24,675 nt of DNA from Pseudomonas nitroreducens. Lineage in GTDB: Bacteria > Pseudomonadota > Gammaproteobacteria > Pseudomonadales > Pseudomonadaceae. A program made the translations under genes and the position numbers. Positions 7,689 to 15,028 of the stretch are shown here, piece after piece; the stretch's first letter is position 1; every line of letters starts with the position of its first letter. Location: assembly GCF_014204515.1 (NCBI RefSeq), contig NZ_JACHLI010000058.1, positions 1-24,675 on the forward strand, read 5' to 3'. The notes below the pieces were generated by a model that saw nothing but the letters and a program-made list of their open reading frames with translations, had not been told where the DNA came from and ran no database searches.

Positions 7689-8952
7689 GCGATTCGCTCT
7701 TGCTGTCCTTGCCAGCGGTCGAGCCGGCGATCAGGGCGAAGGAGCACAGGCTGACGCTGTGCTGGAGAGTGTCGTATTGGCGGCGCTCGAGGCGGTCGCG
7801 CTGGAAGCGGGCATCGCGCGACAGGCGCGAGAACCAGTAGAGCAGCTCGTCGGTGGCGCCTTCGGGCTCCTGCTCCAGCAGCCAGGTCATCAGGTCCGGC
7901 AGCGGCAGCGCGGCCTGGCAACGGTCGAGCATTTCCCGCGCGGTGCGCGGCGAGCGCTGCGCGCCGTCGCTCTTGCGCACGCCGGCCTTGGGGAAGTGCG
8001 CCGGCTTGGGCTGGAAGTTGGCCAGGGCGAAGACGTAGCTCTCGACCTGGGAGGCGGTGCCGAGGAAGTTGCTCTGCGGCCGGGTGAACATCGGCATGGC
8101 GGCCTGGGGTACGGCGTCGATGCCCTTGCGGCGGATGATCGACAGCGCCAGGGCGGCGCCACGGGTGATCGCGTTGTGCCGGCGCGCTTCCTCGCGCAGC
8201 GGCAGCAGCAGTTCGCGGGCGCGGCGCAGGGTGAGCTGCGCGGTGGTCTGCATTTCCAGGATGCGCGCGTGGGTGCGCAGCAGCTGGTCGTCATCCACCA
8301 GCTGGCCAAGGCGCGCCTGTTCGCTGAGCAGGCGCAGCAGCACCTGTTCCACACGGCGCACGCCCTGTTCGAAGGCGCCGTCGGCGGAAACCAGCTGGAT
8401 CATCGGCTCGACGTACTCGTCCCAGGTCGCCAGGACTTCCGCGTAGCGCTGGCGCAGCGGAATCTGCCGGTCCTGGGTCTTGGCCCGTTCGGCCACGGCG
8501 ACCAGCGCCTGTTCGTCGTTGGCCAGTTTCTTCAGCACGTCGCGCACGCGCATGTCGAGCAGGCGCAGCTGGCGGGCCAGGTCGTTGCCGTCGCGCGCCT
8601 CGAAGGCTTCGCGGATGTAGCCGGCGAGACGTTCCAGGTGGCGCAGGTAGGCTTCGATCTCCAGGCACAGGCCCAGGCGGTGTTCCTGGCGCAGGTAGGC
8701 GAGGAAGTCGTGGATCTGTGCGTTCAGCTCGAAGCGGTTGGGGCTCTTGGCCACCGGGACGAGGATGTCCAGGCGCACCCACTGGTCGAGCAGGGCGGTG
8801 ATGTCCACCGGCGTGCTGTCGGGCAACTGACTGGTGAGCTGGATGCGCAGCTCCACCAGGCTCAGGGTGCCGGCGTCGAAACGCTCGCACAGCGGTTCGA
8901 GCAGCACCCAGTGTTCGGCGAGGGCGCGGAGTACGCGTCGTGGGTCGATCAT
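7678..8952 (-). CDS. mksF: MksF, kleisin subunit of the MksBEF condensin
   Basis: A 424-residue MukF/kleisin-type protein and first gene of the operon. It is largely helical with a long Arg/Glu/Leu-rich middle (about residues 130-310), as expected for a kleisin with terminal winged-helix domains that bridges the two MksB heads. I prefer the ATG at 8952 (MIDPRRVLRAL) to the in-frame TTG at 8979. A TACAAT box (complement of 8988-8993) would put the transcript start at about the TTG, leaving a 25-30 base leader for the ATG. Assignment as kleisin comes from family order F-E-B, size and overlap with mksE; individual domains are not obvious by eye. Confidence 0.87.
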   Translation of the reverse strand: MIDPRRVLRALAEHWVLLEPLCERFDAGTLSLVELRIQLTSQLPDSTPVDITALLDQWVRLDILVPVAKSPNRFELNAQIHDFLAYLRQEHRLGLCLEIEAYLRHLERLAGYIREAFEARDGNDLARQLRLLDMRVRDVLKKLANDEQALVAVAERAKTQDRQIPLRQRYAEVLATWDEYVEPMIQLVSADGAFEQGVRRVEQVLLRLLSEQARLGQLVDDDQLLRTHARILEMQTTAQLTLRRARELLLPLREEARRHNAITRGAALALSIIRRKGIDAVPQAAMPMFTRPQSNFLGTASQVESYVFALANFQPKPAHFPKAGVRKSDGAQRSPRTAREMLDRCQAALPLPDLMTWLLEQEPEGATDELLYWFSRLSRDARFQRDRLERRQYDTLQHSVSLCSFALIAGSTAGKDSKSESHAD

Positions 8953-8987
8953 CGGCTTGGTTGGGCCCGGAATGAACAAAGGGGGCG

Positions 8988-8993
8988 ATTGTA
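8988..8993 (-). promoter_or_regulatory. -10-like box of the mksFEB operon
   Basis: On the minus strand TACAAT lies 35 bases upstream of ATG 8952. The corresponding -35 region (complement of about 9011-9016) is poor, which suggests an activator-dependent or weak promoter. Confidence 0.4.
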
Positions 8994-9062
8994 CTGCAAA
9001 GGCCTACCCCTGGCCGACCGGGTGACGAAACGCGTCAGATTGCGACTGCACCTATTCGTCAA

Positions 9063-9078
9063 TGTGATGCGTGTCACG
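9063..9078. promoter_or_regulatory. Vfr/CRP-like binding site
   Basis: TGTGA-TGCGTG-TCACG matches the CRP/Vfr consensus TGTGA-N6-TCACA at 9 of 10 half-site positions. It lies between the divergent genes mksF (start about 110 bp to the left) and the hypothetical gene at 9170 (about 90 bp to the right), so it could serve either. Binding is inferred from the motif only. Confidence 0.5.
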
Positions 9079-9105
9079 GAAAATCAGGGCTAACCCACTG
9101 AATTT

Positions 9106-9126
9106 TCTGGCAAGTTTTTTGCCAGA
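9106..9126. other. short perfect inverted repeat in the divergent control region
   Basis: TCTGGCAA - GTTTT - TTGCCAGA is a perfect 8-bp inverted repeat. It could be a protein-binding site or a small hairpin in the leader of the gene at 9170. It does not follow a coding region directly, so a role as terminator is less likely. Confidence 0.4.
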
Positions 9127-9169
9127 GCCTGGTATCAGAGCCGAGATTTCCACAGGCTGATCGACCGCC

Positions 9170-9775
9170 ATGACCTACGACGCCGCACTTGCCAAAGCCC
9201 GCTGGGCCGAACTGGAACGCCAGAACGACCTGGACTGGGACCTGGATGCGATCACCGACCGCAACGAAGCCATCGCCTTCCTGCAGCGCTTCGAGAATCG
9301 CCTGTGCATCTATTCGTCGTACGTCGAGAAGCTCTACAGCAACTACAGCTTCGTGATTCCCGAGAGCCAGGAGGGCGGCATCACCATCCTCCCCGACGAG
9401 CAGGCCTGGTTCGACACCTTCCACGAGATCCCCGCCGAAGCGGTGGAGCCCACCGGCATCCACATCCTGCCCGGCGAGACCATGGGCTACAGCGGCCTGT
9501 ACCTGAAGATCCCCGGTGAGCACCGGCTGGTGGCGTCGCGCGAGCTGCCGTTCCAGGATGGCCTGAAGCTGCTGATCAACCGTTACCGCATGCGCGGGGA
9601 TATCTTCCTGCCCGTGCTGGTGAAGGGCGACCTGCGCGAGTACGAGGCGCGCATGCCCTCGCTGCACCTGCACCGCCTGAACACGGCGAAGCTGCAGGCC
9701 CACTCGCGGCTGAACCTGGACAGCATCAAGGGCGCCATCGCCGAACACCTGATCGGCCTGTTCCGCCAGCACTGA
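9170..9775 (+). CDS. conserved hypothetical protein
   Basis: A 201-residue soluble protein without signal peptide or membrane segment; I do not recognise a named domain. It is acidic, with features such as RNEAIAFLQRFENRLCIYSS and GIHILPGETMGYSGLYLKIP, and ends in a helical segment (SIKGAIAEHLIGLFRQH). Codon use is typical of the chromosome and the gene is divergent from mksF, sharing its control region, so co-regulation with the condensin is possible. ATG 9170 is the first in frame; no strong Shine-Dalgarno precedes it. It looks like a core Pseudomonas gene of unknown function. Confidence 0.75.
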   Translation: MTYDAALAKARWAELERQNDLDWDLDAITDRNEAIAFLQRFENRLCIYSSYVEKLYSNYSFVIPESQEGGITILPDEQAWFDTFHEIPAEAVEPTGIHILPGETMGYSGLYLKIPGEHRLVASRELPFQDGLKLLINRYRMRGDIFLPVLVKGDLREYEARMPSLHLHRLNTAKLQAHSRLNLDSIKGAIAEHLIGLFRQH

Positions 9776-9795
9776 GCCCATTCGCGCCTGCCATT

Positions 9796-9829
9796 GTCAC
9801 CCGGGTGTGACGATGGGTAACAACCCATC
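9796..9829. promoter_or_regulatory. two adjacent inverted repeats after the hypothetical gene
   Basis: GTCAC-CCGGGT-GTGAC (9796-9811) is followed by GATGGGT-AACA-ACCCATC (9812-9829), a perfect 7-bp stem with a 4-base loop. They lie 20 bases after the stop at 9775 and about 185 bases before the exported-protein operon. No T-run follows, so they may be regulator sites or a factor-dependent end rather than an intrinsic terminator. Confidence 0.4.
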
Positions 9830-9975
9830 CCGGAATTTCCTTTCCTCGACTATCGTTCGAAGCGATTTACTCGACTATGGGTCGGCCCGCCGTGGCGGGT
9901 GAATTCCTATAGTGGCATCACGGCGCCGAGTCTCGACCTGTTTCCCCGCTCGATACGCCCGATGAATAACAACAG

Positions 9976-9996
9976 GAACCCCGCACGAAGGGGTTC
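9976..9996 (+). promoter_or_regulatory. 5'-leader hairpin before the exported-protein operon
   Basis: GAACCCC - GCACGAA - GGGGTTC forms a 7-bp stem immediately upstream of the ribosome binding site (AAGGAGAG at 10001-10008) of the gene at 10013. It could influence translation or stability of the leader. A TATAGT box at about 9908-9913 could be the promoter -10. Confidence 0.35.
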
Positions 9997-10012
9997 GGGA
10001 AAGGAGAGTGCC

Positions 10013-11095
10013 ATGCGTCTGTCCTCCGGTCCGCTCATGCGTGCCCTTGCCTTGCTCTGCGGCGGCCTGCTGGCCTGTGGCGCCCAGGCGCGCATGCAAT
10101 CGCTGGATGATGAAGAGCTCTCGGCGATCTCCGGCCAGGGCGCGATGCTCACGGTCGACGCCTCCACCTACCAGAACTACCAGTACACCCGCCTGAGCTT
10201 CGGCGCCGACGTCAGTCTGCTGACCAACATCGACCAGCTCAGCCTGGGCAACTATTCGCGCACCGGCGCCAATACCGTCTCCAACCAGCCTTCGGACATC
10301 CTGATCAACAACTTCGCCCTCGGCCGGGTGGACAACGCCAACAGCGCCGATGCCAAGGTGGTGCCGTTCCAGATCCAGGACCCCTACGTCGAGTTCGCCT
10401 TCCAGAACAACAATGGCGTGCGCCAACTGGTGGGCGCGCGGATCGGCTTCGGCAAGGCGCAGGGCGACCTGTCCGGCGACATCCTCTCGCTCACCGGCAA
10501 CCTGCAGGGGCAGATCTACGGCCCGGCCTCCATCGCCTACGACTACTACACCCGCAACGGCTGCCCGAACCTGATCAACTGCCTGGTGCTGGCCGTAGCC
10601 GGCGACACCCCGGTATACGCCGACGTGGTGCTGCTCAAGTCCGGTACCGGTGAGGCCACCATCAACGGCCAGCCGATCAACCGCGCCACGCAGATCGGCA
10701 TCGCCAAGGGCGACTCGCTGCATTCGGACGCCGGCGGGCTGATCGCCTCGCTGATCCCGACCCTGTCGACCACCAACAATTGCCAGGCGCTGGGCCTGAC
10801 CACCTGCTTCGACCTGACCAACTACAAGACCATCTACATCGGCAAGCCGGGCTCCACCGACATCAACACCGGCGCCCAGGGCATCTTCTTCTCGCTGCAG
10901 AACCAGAACGTGCCCTGGCAGGACCTGGCCAACGCCGGCAAGTTCGTCGACACCCAGTCCGGCGCCTTCGCCAATTTCCCCAAGGTGGGCAGCGGCGCGG
11001 ACTCGGTCTACCCGATCCTGATCAACCTCTACGACGCCCTGCGCGGCCTGCCCCGGCAGTCCACCTGCATGGGCTCGCAAGCGGCGGGCTGCTGA
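10013..11095 (+). CDS. exported protein with N-terminal LDDxEL..ISGQ block, paralogue 1
   Basis: A 360-residue protein with a clear Sec signal peptide (MRLSSGPLMRALALLCGGLL, then ACGAQA, cleavage probably after AQA). The mature N-terminus begins RMQSLDDEELSAISGQGAML. The rest is rich in Asn, Ser, Thr and Gly, with alternating beta-type segments and little charge, as in surface or fibre-associated proteins. Four cysteines lie in the second half (GCPNLINC, CQALGLTTC) and two near the C-terminus. The ATG at 10013 has the Shine-Dalgarno AAGGAGAG and begins exactly at the signal peptide. It heads an operon of three genes sharing the same N-terminal block. From memory, such proteins are annotated as DUF6160 or likened to Acinetobacter FilA pilus-system proteins; this I cannot verify. 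Confidence 0.8.
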   Translation: MRLSSGPLMRALALLCGGLLACGAQARMQSLDDEELSAISGQGAMLTVDASTYQNYQYTRLSFGADVSLLTNIDQLSLGNYSRTGANTVSNQPSDILINNFALGRVDNANSADAKVVPFQIQDPYVEFAFQNNNGVRQLVGARIGFGKAQGDLSGDILSLTGNLQGQIYGPASIAYDYYTRNGCPNLINCLVLAVAGDTPVYADVVLLKSGTGEATINGQPINRATQIGIAKGDSLHSDAGGLIASLIPTLSTTNNCQALGLTTCFDLTNYKTIYIGKPGSTDINTGAQGIFFSLQNQNVPWQDLANAGKFVDTQSGAFANFPKVGSGADSVYPILINLYDALRGLPRQSTCMGSQAAGC

Positions 11096-11096
11096 G

Positions 11097-12665
11097 ATGA
11101 GCTGGCGCGGAACGCTCATCGCCTGCCTGGCCGGCTGCCTGGTCAGCCTGCCGGCCCTGGGCATGAAGGCGTTGGATGACGACCAGTTGGAAGAAGTCAG
11201 CGGCGCCGGTCTGGGCTTCTTCATCGATGGCTTCAGCTACGACCAGGCCAGCGCCACCGCGAAGATCACCGGGGTGAAGAACAGCGCCAACCAGGACGTC
11301 CAGGTCGACATCACCGGCGCCTACATCAAGGGCGCCGGCAGCCAGCGCGGCACCCTGGACACCAAGGCCTACATGGGCACGCCGATGCACCCCTTCACCC
11401 TCGGCCCGGTGAAATACAAGGCCGGGCTGAACATCCCGGCCAACCAGGAAGCGCTGCAGCTGATGACGCCGACCTGGACCGACCCGATCAACGACACCCA
11501 CAAGTTCGGCCTCTGGTCCTACTACCAGGGCTGCCTGTACGGCGACGCCGGTTGCACCAATCCCAACCAGGCGACCACCAAGATCAACGCCGAGCTGAGC
11601 GCGCTGAAGACCCAGCGCGACTCGTTGCTGACGGCCTATTCCAACAACATGGTCACGCTCAAGAGCGGCATCGACGCCGACATGCTCGTGGTCAACCAGC
11701 GCGAGGCGCAGGTCGATACGGCGCAGGCGACGCAGAAGACCAACTACAACAGCATGAACACCCGCTACAACGCCGCGCCGGCCCAGGTCTGCGGACTCTG
11801 GTGCGTGAGCCGGCCGGACATCGGCACCAAATACGACTGCGGCATCCTCGCCGCCTGCAACAACAACACTGCGGTGAAGAACTACAACGCCTCGGTGGAC
11901 ACCTACAACAGCAGCACCAGCGACCTCACCACCGCGCAGCAGAACCTCAGCGCGGCCTGGAACGTCAGCCGCAACGGCGTCACCCTGAGCCAGCGCTCCA
12001 GCGACTATGACAAGTTCGTCCAGCTCTGCGGTTCGCAAGGCGGTAGCGCCACCACCTGCGTCAGCGGCACCATCACCCGCACCGAGAAGAACGTCTCCAC
12101 GGTGCAACTGGTGGCCGGCGCCATGCAGAACTCCTCCGGCACGCGCATCCAGGGCCTGGATATCGGCCTGGCGACCAAGTTCACCCTGCCCAGCGTCGCC
12201 TACAACAGCAACGGCAGCGCAGGCGCCACCACCACGCGCACCGACTTCTTCTCCATCGCCCTGGAGAACTTCACCCTCAACGGCTCCTACCTCAGCCTGT
12301 GGGGCGACGCCGCCGGGCTGAAGGCCTCCATGAGCCTGCAGATGTACGCCGACAAGCTGGTCATCGCCGGCTGCCAGACCTGCTCGGACAGCGACAAGGT
12401 GGTGGCCAAGAACGTCTACTTCGACCTCAACCTGGGCGACGCCAACTACCAGCCGGCGACGCTCTCGGTGGCCAGCAACGGTGACCTGATGCTCAGCGCG
12501 CCGGGTGTCACCTGGGCCAACCACGAGGCCTTCTACCAGAACGTGCAGAAGAGCAATATCAGCATCGGCAACCTGAACATCAGCGGCACCGACCTCGGTT
12601 CCCAGGCCATCCGCGGCCTGCGCATCGATTACCTGAACGTGCGCACCGTCAACCTGCCGCGCTGA
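11097..12665 (+). CDS. exported protein with N-terminal LDDxQL..VSG block, paralogue 2, with coiled-coil insert
   Basis: A 522-residue exported protein one base after the previous stop. The signal peptide (MSWRGTLIACLAGCLVSLPALG) leads into MKALDDDQLEEVSGAGLGFF. Residues to about 150 and from about 350 onward look like the beta-rich, Asn/Ser/Thr-rich material of its neighbours. Between them (about 160-345) is an Ala/Gln/Asn/Thr-rich helical segment predicted to be coiled coil. This segment carries closely spaced cysteine pairs (VCGLWC, DCGILAAC, LCGSQGGSATTC), likely disulphides in the periplasm or outside. The paralogues lack this insert. No strong Shine-Dalgarno is present, so translation probably depends on the upstream gene. 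The function is unknown. Confidence 0.8.
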   Translation: MSWRGTLIACLAGCLVSLPALGMKALDDDQLEEVSGAGLGFFIDGFSYDQASATAKITGVKNSANQDVQVDITGAYIKGAGSQRGTLDTKAYMGTPMHPFTLGPVKYKAGLNIPANQEALQLMTPTWTDPINDTHKFGLWSYYQGCLYGDAGCTNPNQATTKINAELSALKTQRDSLLTAYSNNMVTLKSGIDADMLVVNQREAQVDTAQATQKTNYNSMNTRYNAAPAQVCGLWCVSRPDIGTKYDCGILAACNNNTAVKNYNASVDTYNSSTSDLTTAQQNLSAAWNVSRNGVTLSQRSSDYDKFVQLCGSQGGSATTCVSGTITRTEKNVSTVQLVAGAMQNSSGTRIQGLDIGLATKFTLPSVAYNSNGSAGATTTRTDFFSIALENFTLNGSYLSLWGDAAGLKASMSLQMYADKLVIAGCQTCSDSDKVVAKNVYFDLNLGDANYQPATLSVASNGDLMLSAPGVTWANHEAFYQNVQKSNISIGNLNISGTDLGSQAIRGLRIDYLNVRTVNLPR

Positions 12666-12684
12666 CCGCATGAGGAGCCTCGCC

Positions 12685-13200
12685 GTGAACACAGCACGCC
12701 TTTCGAGCCGACTCCTGGCCTCCCTGGTTCTGCTGGCCGCCGCCACCGCCCATGGCGAACTGCGCGGCCTGGACGATGCCGAAATGGCCGACGTCAGCGG
12801 CCAGGACGGCGTCAGCCTGAGCGTCAACTTCAACCTCGCCGCCAACACCGCCGATACCCGCTGCAGCGGTGGCTGCGGTGCGCGCCTGGCGATCCAGCCG
12901 CTCAACAGCACCGGCTACATCGTGCTGGACAACATCAAGGGCACCTTCAGCTTCGATGGCATGTCCATCGACATGGTGACCATCAACAACGGCTTCAACG
13001 GCGACGGCGCGCTGTTCAACCGCCAGGCCATGAAGATCGGCCTGACCAACGCCAGCGCCAGCAACCTGCAATTCACCCTGGGCGGTTCCAACCAGGGCAA
13101 GGTCTCCGGCAGCGGCCTGCAGCAGACCAACCTGCTCACCTACCAGGCTACCGGCGCGGTCAAGCTGACCGGCAACGTCTACGTCTTCGGCACGCCGTAG
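12685..13200 (+). CDS. exported protein with N-terminal LDDxEM..VSGQ block, paralogue 3
   Basis: A 171-residue exported protein, the shortest of the three. The signal peptide VNTARLSSRLLASLVLLAAA (then TAHG) is followed by ELRGLDDAEMADVSGQDGVS and a beta-rich Asn/Gly/Ser-rich body. I choose GTG 12685 because GAGGAG lies 7 bases upstream; the in-frame ATG at 12670 overlaps that very Shine-Dalgarno and has none of its own. It begins 20 bases after paralogue 2 and is followed by a GC-rich hairpin terminator, so the three form one transcript. This is probably the minimal form of the family (signal peptide, motif, single beta domain). Confidence 0.78.
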   Translation: MNTARLSSRLLASLVLLAAATAHGELRGLDDAEMADVSGQDGVSLSVNFNLAANTADTRCSGGCGARLAIQPLNSTGYIVLDNIKGTFSFDGMSIDMVTINNGFNGDGALFNRQAMKIGLTNASASNLQFTLGGSNQGKVSGSGLQQTNLLTYQATGAVKLTGNVYVFGTP

Positions 13201-13206
13201 GCGATT

Positions 13207-13234
13207 CGGCGGGCGCTCCGCCCGCCGGCCTTTC
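13207..13234 (+). terminator. probable terminator of the exported-protein operon
   Basis: CGGCGGGCG - CTC - CGCCCGCCG is a 9-bp perfect GC stem, 7 bases after the stop and followed by GCCTTTCCC. The T-run is short, so termination may be partial and leave some read-through into holD. Confidence 0.65.
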
Positions 13235-13314
13235 CCCCCGGCGCGTTTCACGCGACAATCCCGCCTCGTCGTGTCGGCCTGCCTTTGCAGGCACCACCCA
13301 CAGGTAAACGCCCC

Positions 13315-14148
13315 TTGATCGAAGAAGCCCGCCGCCGCGCCTACCTCGGCGCCATGCAGGTCGCCAGCTGGCTGCCACGCGTGGTGCTGCCGTTCGCTGC
13401 ACCGTCGCGCCCGGAACTGCTGGAAACCCCCGCGCCCGTCGTCGCCGAGCCGCAGGCCCTGGCACCCTCCGCTGCCGCGCGCGAGGCTGCTGCTCCGGCT
13501 GCCACACCTGCGCCTGCGCCGGTCCCCGCTGGCGAGCCGGGTTCGATCGCCGCGCGCCTGCTGCCCAAGGTCGGCGCGCCGGCCAAGCCCGCCGTTGCAG
13601 TGAAGACCGAGGAGCCGGCGGAAGCGCAAGCCGAACCCGTCGTCCGTGCTCCCGTTGCACCGCCGCCGCGCTTCGCCCTGCAACTGCTGCGCGCCGGTGA
13701 ATGCACGCTGCTGGTCGAACTGCCCACCGGCGAGCCGCTGGCCAGCCGCGACCCGGCCTACCTGCTGCTGAAAGACCTGCTGCGCGCCGCCGGCCTGCCG
13801 GACAGCCCGCAGATCCTCGGCGAGCCCGTGCGTTGGCCGCTGCTGGCGCGGGGCAACATGGACCAGGGACCGCAGGCCGCGCTGGAGTTCGTCCAGGGCT
13901 TCGTCGCCGCGCGCCTGGAGGGCAGTTCGCCAAGCGCCTGTCTGTGGCTGGTCGGCATGCCTGCCGTGCGTTATGCCGGCGAGGGCGATGAAGAGTCCCT
14001 GCTGCGCGAGCTGCAGGTCGAAGGCCTGGGCATCGCCTGGGCGCTGCCGGGCCTGGAGCGCCTGGCCGAAGAACCTACCTTGAAAGCCGACCTCTGGCGC
14101 GCCATGCGCCGCGTGCGGCAACGCTGGATGAGTCAGAACCCCGCATGA
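13315..14148 (+). CDS. holD: DNA polymerase III psi subunit (HolD-like)
   Basis: A 277-residue protein for the psi subunit of the clamp loader, which links it through chi to SSB. An N-terminal basic/aromatic block (RRRAYLGAMQVASWLPRVVL, residues about 6-25) resembles the chi-binding N-terminus of E. coli psi. A linker of about 90 residues made largely of Ala, Pro, Val and Glu follows. The C-terminal domain (about 120-275) resembles E. coli HolD, notably LPGLERLAEEPTLKADLWRA against SPALTDLRANPTARAALWQQ. At about twice the E. coli length (137 residues), it fits the pseudomonad psi described in the literature. I prefer TTG 13315 (AGG about 10 bases upstream) over the in-frame TTG at 13285, which has no Shine-Dalgarno. 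The stop overlaps rimI (ATGA), and holD-rimI is the classical neighbour pair. Confidence 0.8.
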   Translation: MIEEARRRAYLGAMQVASWLPRVVLPFAAPSRPELLETPAPVVAEPQALAPSAAAREAAAPAATPAPAPVPAGEPGSIAARLLPKVGAPAKPAVAVKTEEPAEAQAEPVVRAPVAPPPRFALQLLRAGECTLLVELPTGEPLASRDPAYLLLKDLLRAAGLPDSPQILGEPVRWPLLARGNMDQGPQAALEFVQGFVAARLEGSSPSACLWLVGMPAVRYAGEGDEESLLRELQVEGLGIAWALPGLERLAEEPTLKADLWRAMRRVRQRWMSQNPA

Positions 14149-14597
14149 GCGACGCTGTTTCCTTCCGCCCGATGACCGAGGCGGACCTCGATGCCGTACT
14201 CAAGATCGAATACGCCGCCTTCAGCCACCCCTGGACCCGCGGCACCTTCACCGACGGCCTGAAGAGCTACGAATGCTGGGTGATGTTCGAAGGCACCCAG
14301 CAGGTCGGCCACGGCGTGATCCAGCTGATCCTCGATGAAGCCCACCTGCTCAACATCACCGTCAAGCCGGAAAACCAGGGCCGCGGCCTCGGGCTGGCGC
14401 TGCTGGAACACCTGATGAAGCGCGCCCATGAGAAGGGCGGGGCGGAATGCTTCCTCGAAGTCCGCGCGTCCAACACCGCCGCCTATCGCCTCTACGAACG
14501 CTACGGCTTCAATGAGATCGGCCGGCGCCGCGACTACTACCCGGCCGCCGGCGGCCGCGAAGATGCGCTGGTGATGGCCTGCACGCTGGTCGACTGA
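14145..14597 (+). CDS. rimI: ribosomal protein S18-alanine N-acetyltransferase
   Basis: A 150-residue GNAT acetyltransferase that acetylates the N-terminal alanine of ribosomal protein S18. The acetyl-CoA loop is QGRGLG (residues 78-83) within ITVKPENQGRGLGLALLEHL. Glu105 and Tyr117 occupy the spacing of the catalytic Glu103/Tyr115 pair of RimI, in LEVRASNTAAYRLYERYGF. Length and motifs are standard. The ATG overlaps the holD stop by four bases, so translation is coupled. Confidence 0.95.
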   Translation: MSDAVSFRPMTEADLDAVLKIEYAAFSHPWTRGTFTDGLKSYECWVMFEGTQQVGHGVIQLILDEAHLLNITVKPENQGRGLGLALLEHLMKRAHEKGGAECFLEVRASNTAAYRLYERYGFNEIGRRRDYYPAAGGREDALVMACTLVD

Positions 14598-14617
14598 GCC
14601 CCGCGTCTACCTCTTCG

Positions 14618-14689
14618 TAGGATGGCGTGGAGCGCAGCGATACCCATCGCTCCGTGCGCTGACAGCACGGGTATCGCTGCGCTCCACCC
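14618..14689. repeat. long palindromic repeat, copy 2
   Basis: The arms TGGAGCGCAGCGATACCC (14628-14645) and GGGTATCGCTGCGCTCCA (14669-14686) are perfect 18-bp inverted copies around a 23-base spacer, preceded by GTAGGATGGCG. It is the same family as 3854-3931. It lies 20 bases after the rimI stop and may act as the operon's 3' hairpin. Confidence 0.78.
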
Positions 14690-14759
14690 CCTGCCTCAGC
14701 CCCGATCCGCGGCCCCACGCGATGCGCTCTGCCATCCACGCTGATGCTGAACGTTGCGT

Positions 14760-14783
14760 GTAGGAGCGAGCTTGCTCGCGAAC
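14760..14783. repeat. REP unit, GAGCTTGCTCGC type
   Basis: GTAGGAGCGAGCTTGCTCGC (then GAAC) has the GTAGGAGC head followed by the short palindrome GCGAGCTTGCTCGC, a well-known Pseudomonas REP form. It differs from the GGACTCCGTCC palindrome of the other REP copies in this window. Confidence 0.8.
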
Positions 14784-14875
14784 CCGCCCAGCCTCGCCGT
14801 CACCAGGAACGCCCGAAGATGAGCCCATCGCTGTAGGAGCAACTGCCTTCTTCTGATCGTTCGTGCCTTGGATTT

Positions 14876-14994
14876 CCCCTCTCCCTAACCCTGGCTGCGC
14901 GCCCCGCTCCGAAGGGAGAGGGGACTGGTTCGGTGCCGGCTGAATCCGCGGTGTCAGCCGGTACGGATAGCTCCCTCTCCCTTCAGGGAGAGGG
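14876..14994. repeat. pair of CCCTCTCCC/GGGAGAGGG hairpin repeats
   Basis: The first hairpin has perfect 11-base arms CCCCTCTCCCT (14876-14886) and AGGGAGAGGGG (14913-14923). The second has perfect 10-base arms CCCTCTCCCT (14973-14982) and AGGGAGAGGG (14985-14994) around a 2-base loop, followed by CGGGGGAGAGGG. These are dispersed non-coding repeats typical of Pseudomonas and Xanthomonas intergenic DNA. Confidence 0.7.
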
Positions 14995-15028
14995 CGGGGG
15001 AGAGGGCTGTCTCCGCGCAGAACTTCAC

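Noticed and set aside
7579..9093. Open frame of about 500 codons on the plus strand across mksF
   Set aside because: It is antisense to mksF, has no recognisable domain and is biased in composition like other antisense frames.
11022..14121. Two long minus-strand frames (11022-12911 and 12649-14121)
   Set aside because: They overlap the signal-peptide genes and holD on the other strand. Their translations are Gly/Val/Ala/His-rich with no motifs, start signals or spacing of real genes.
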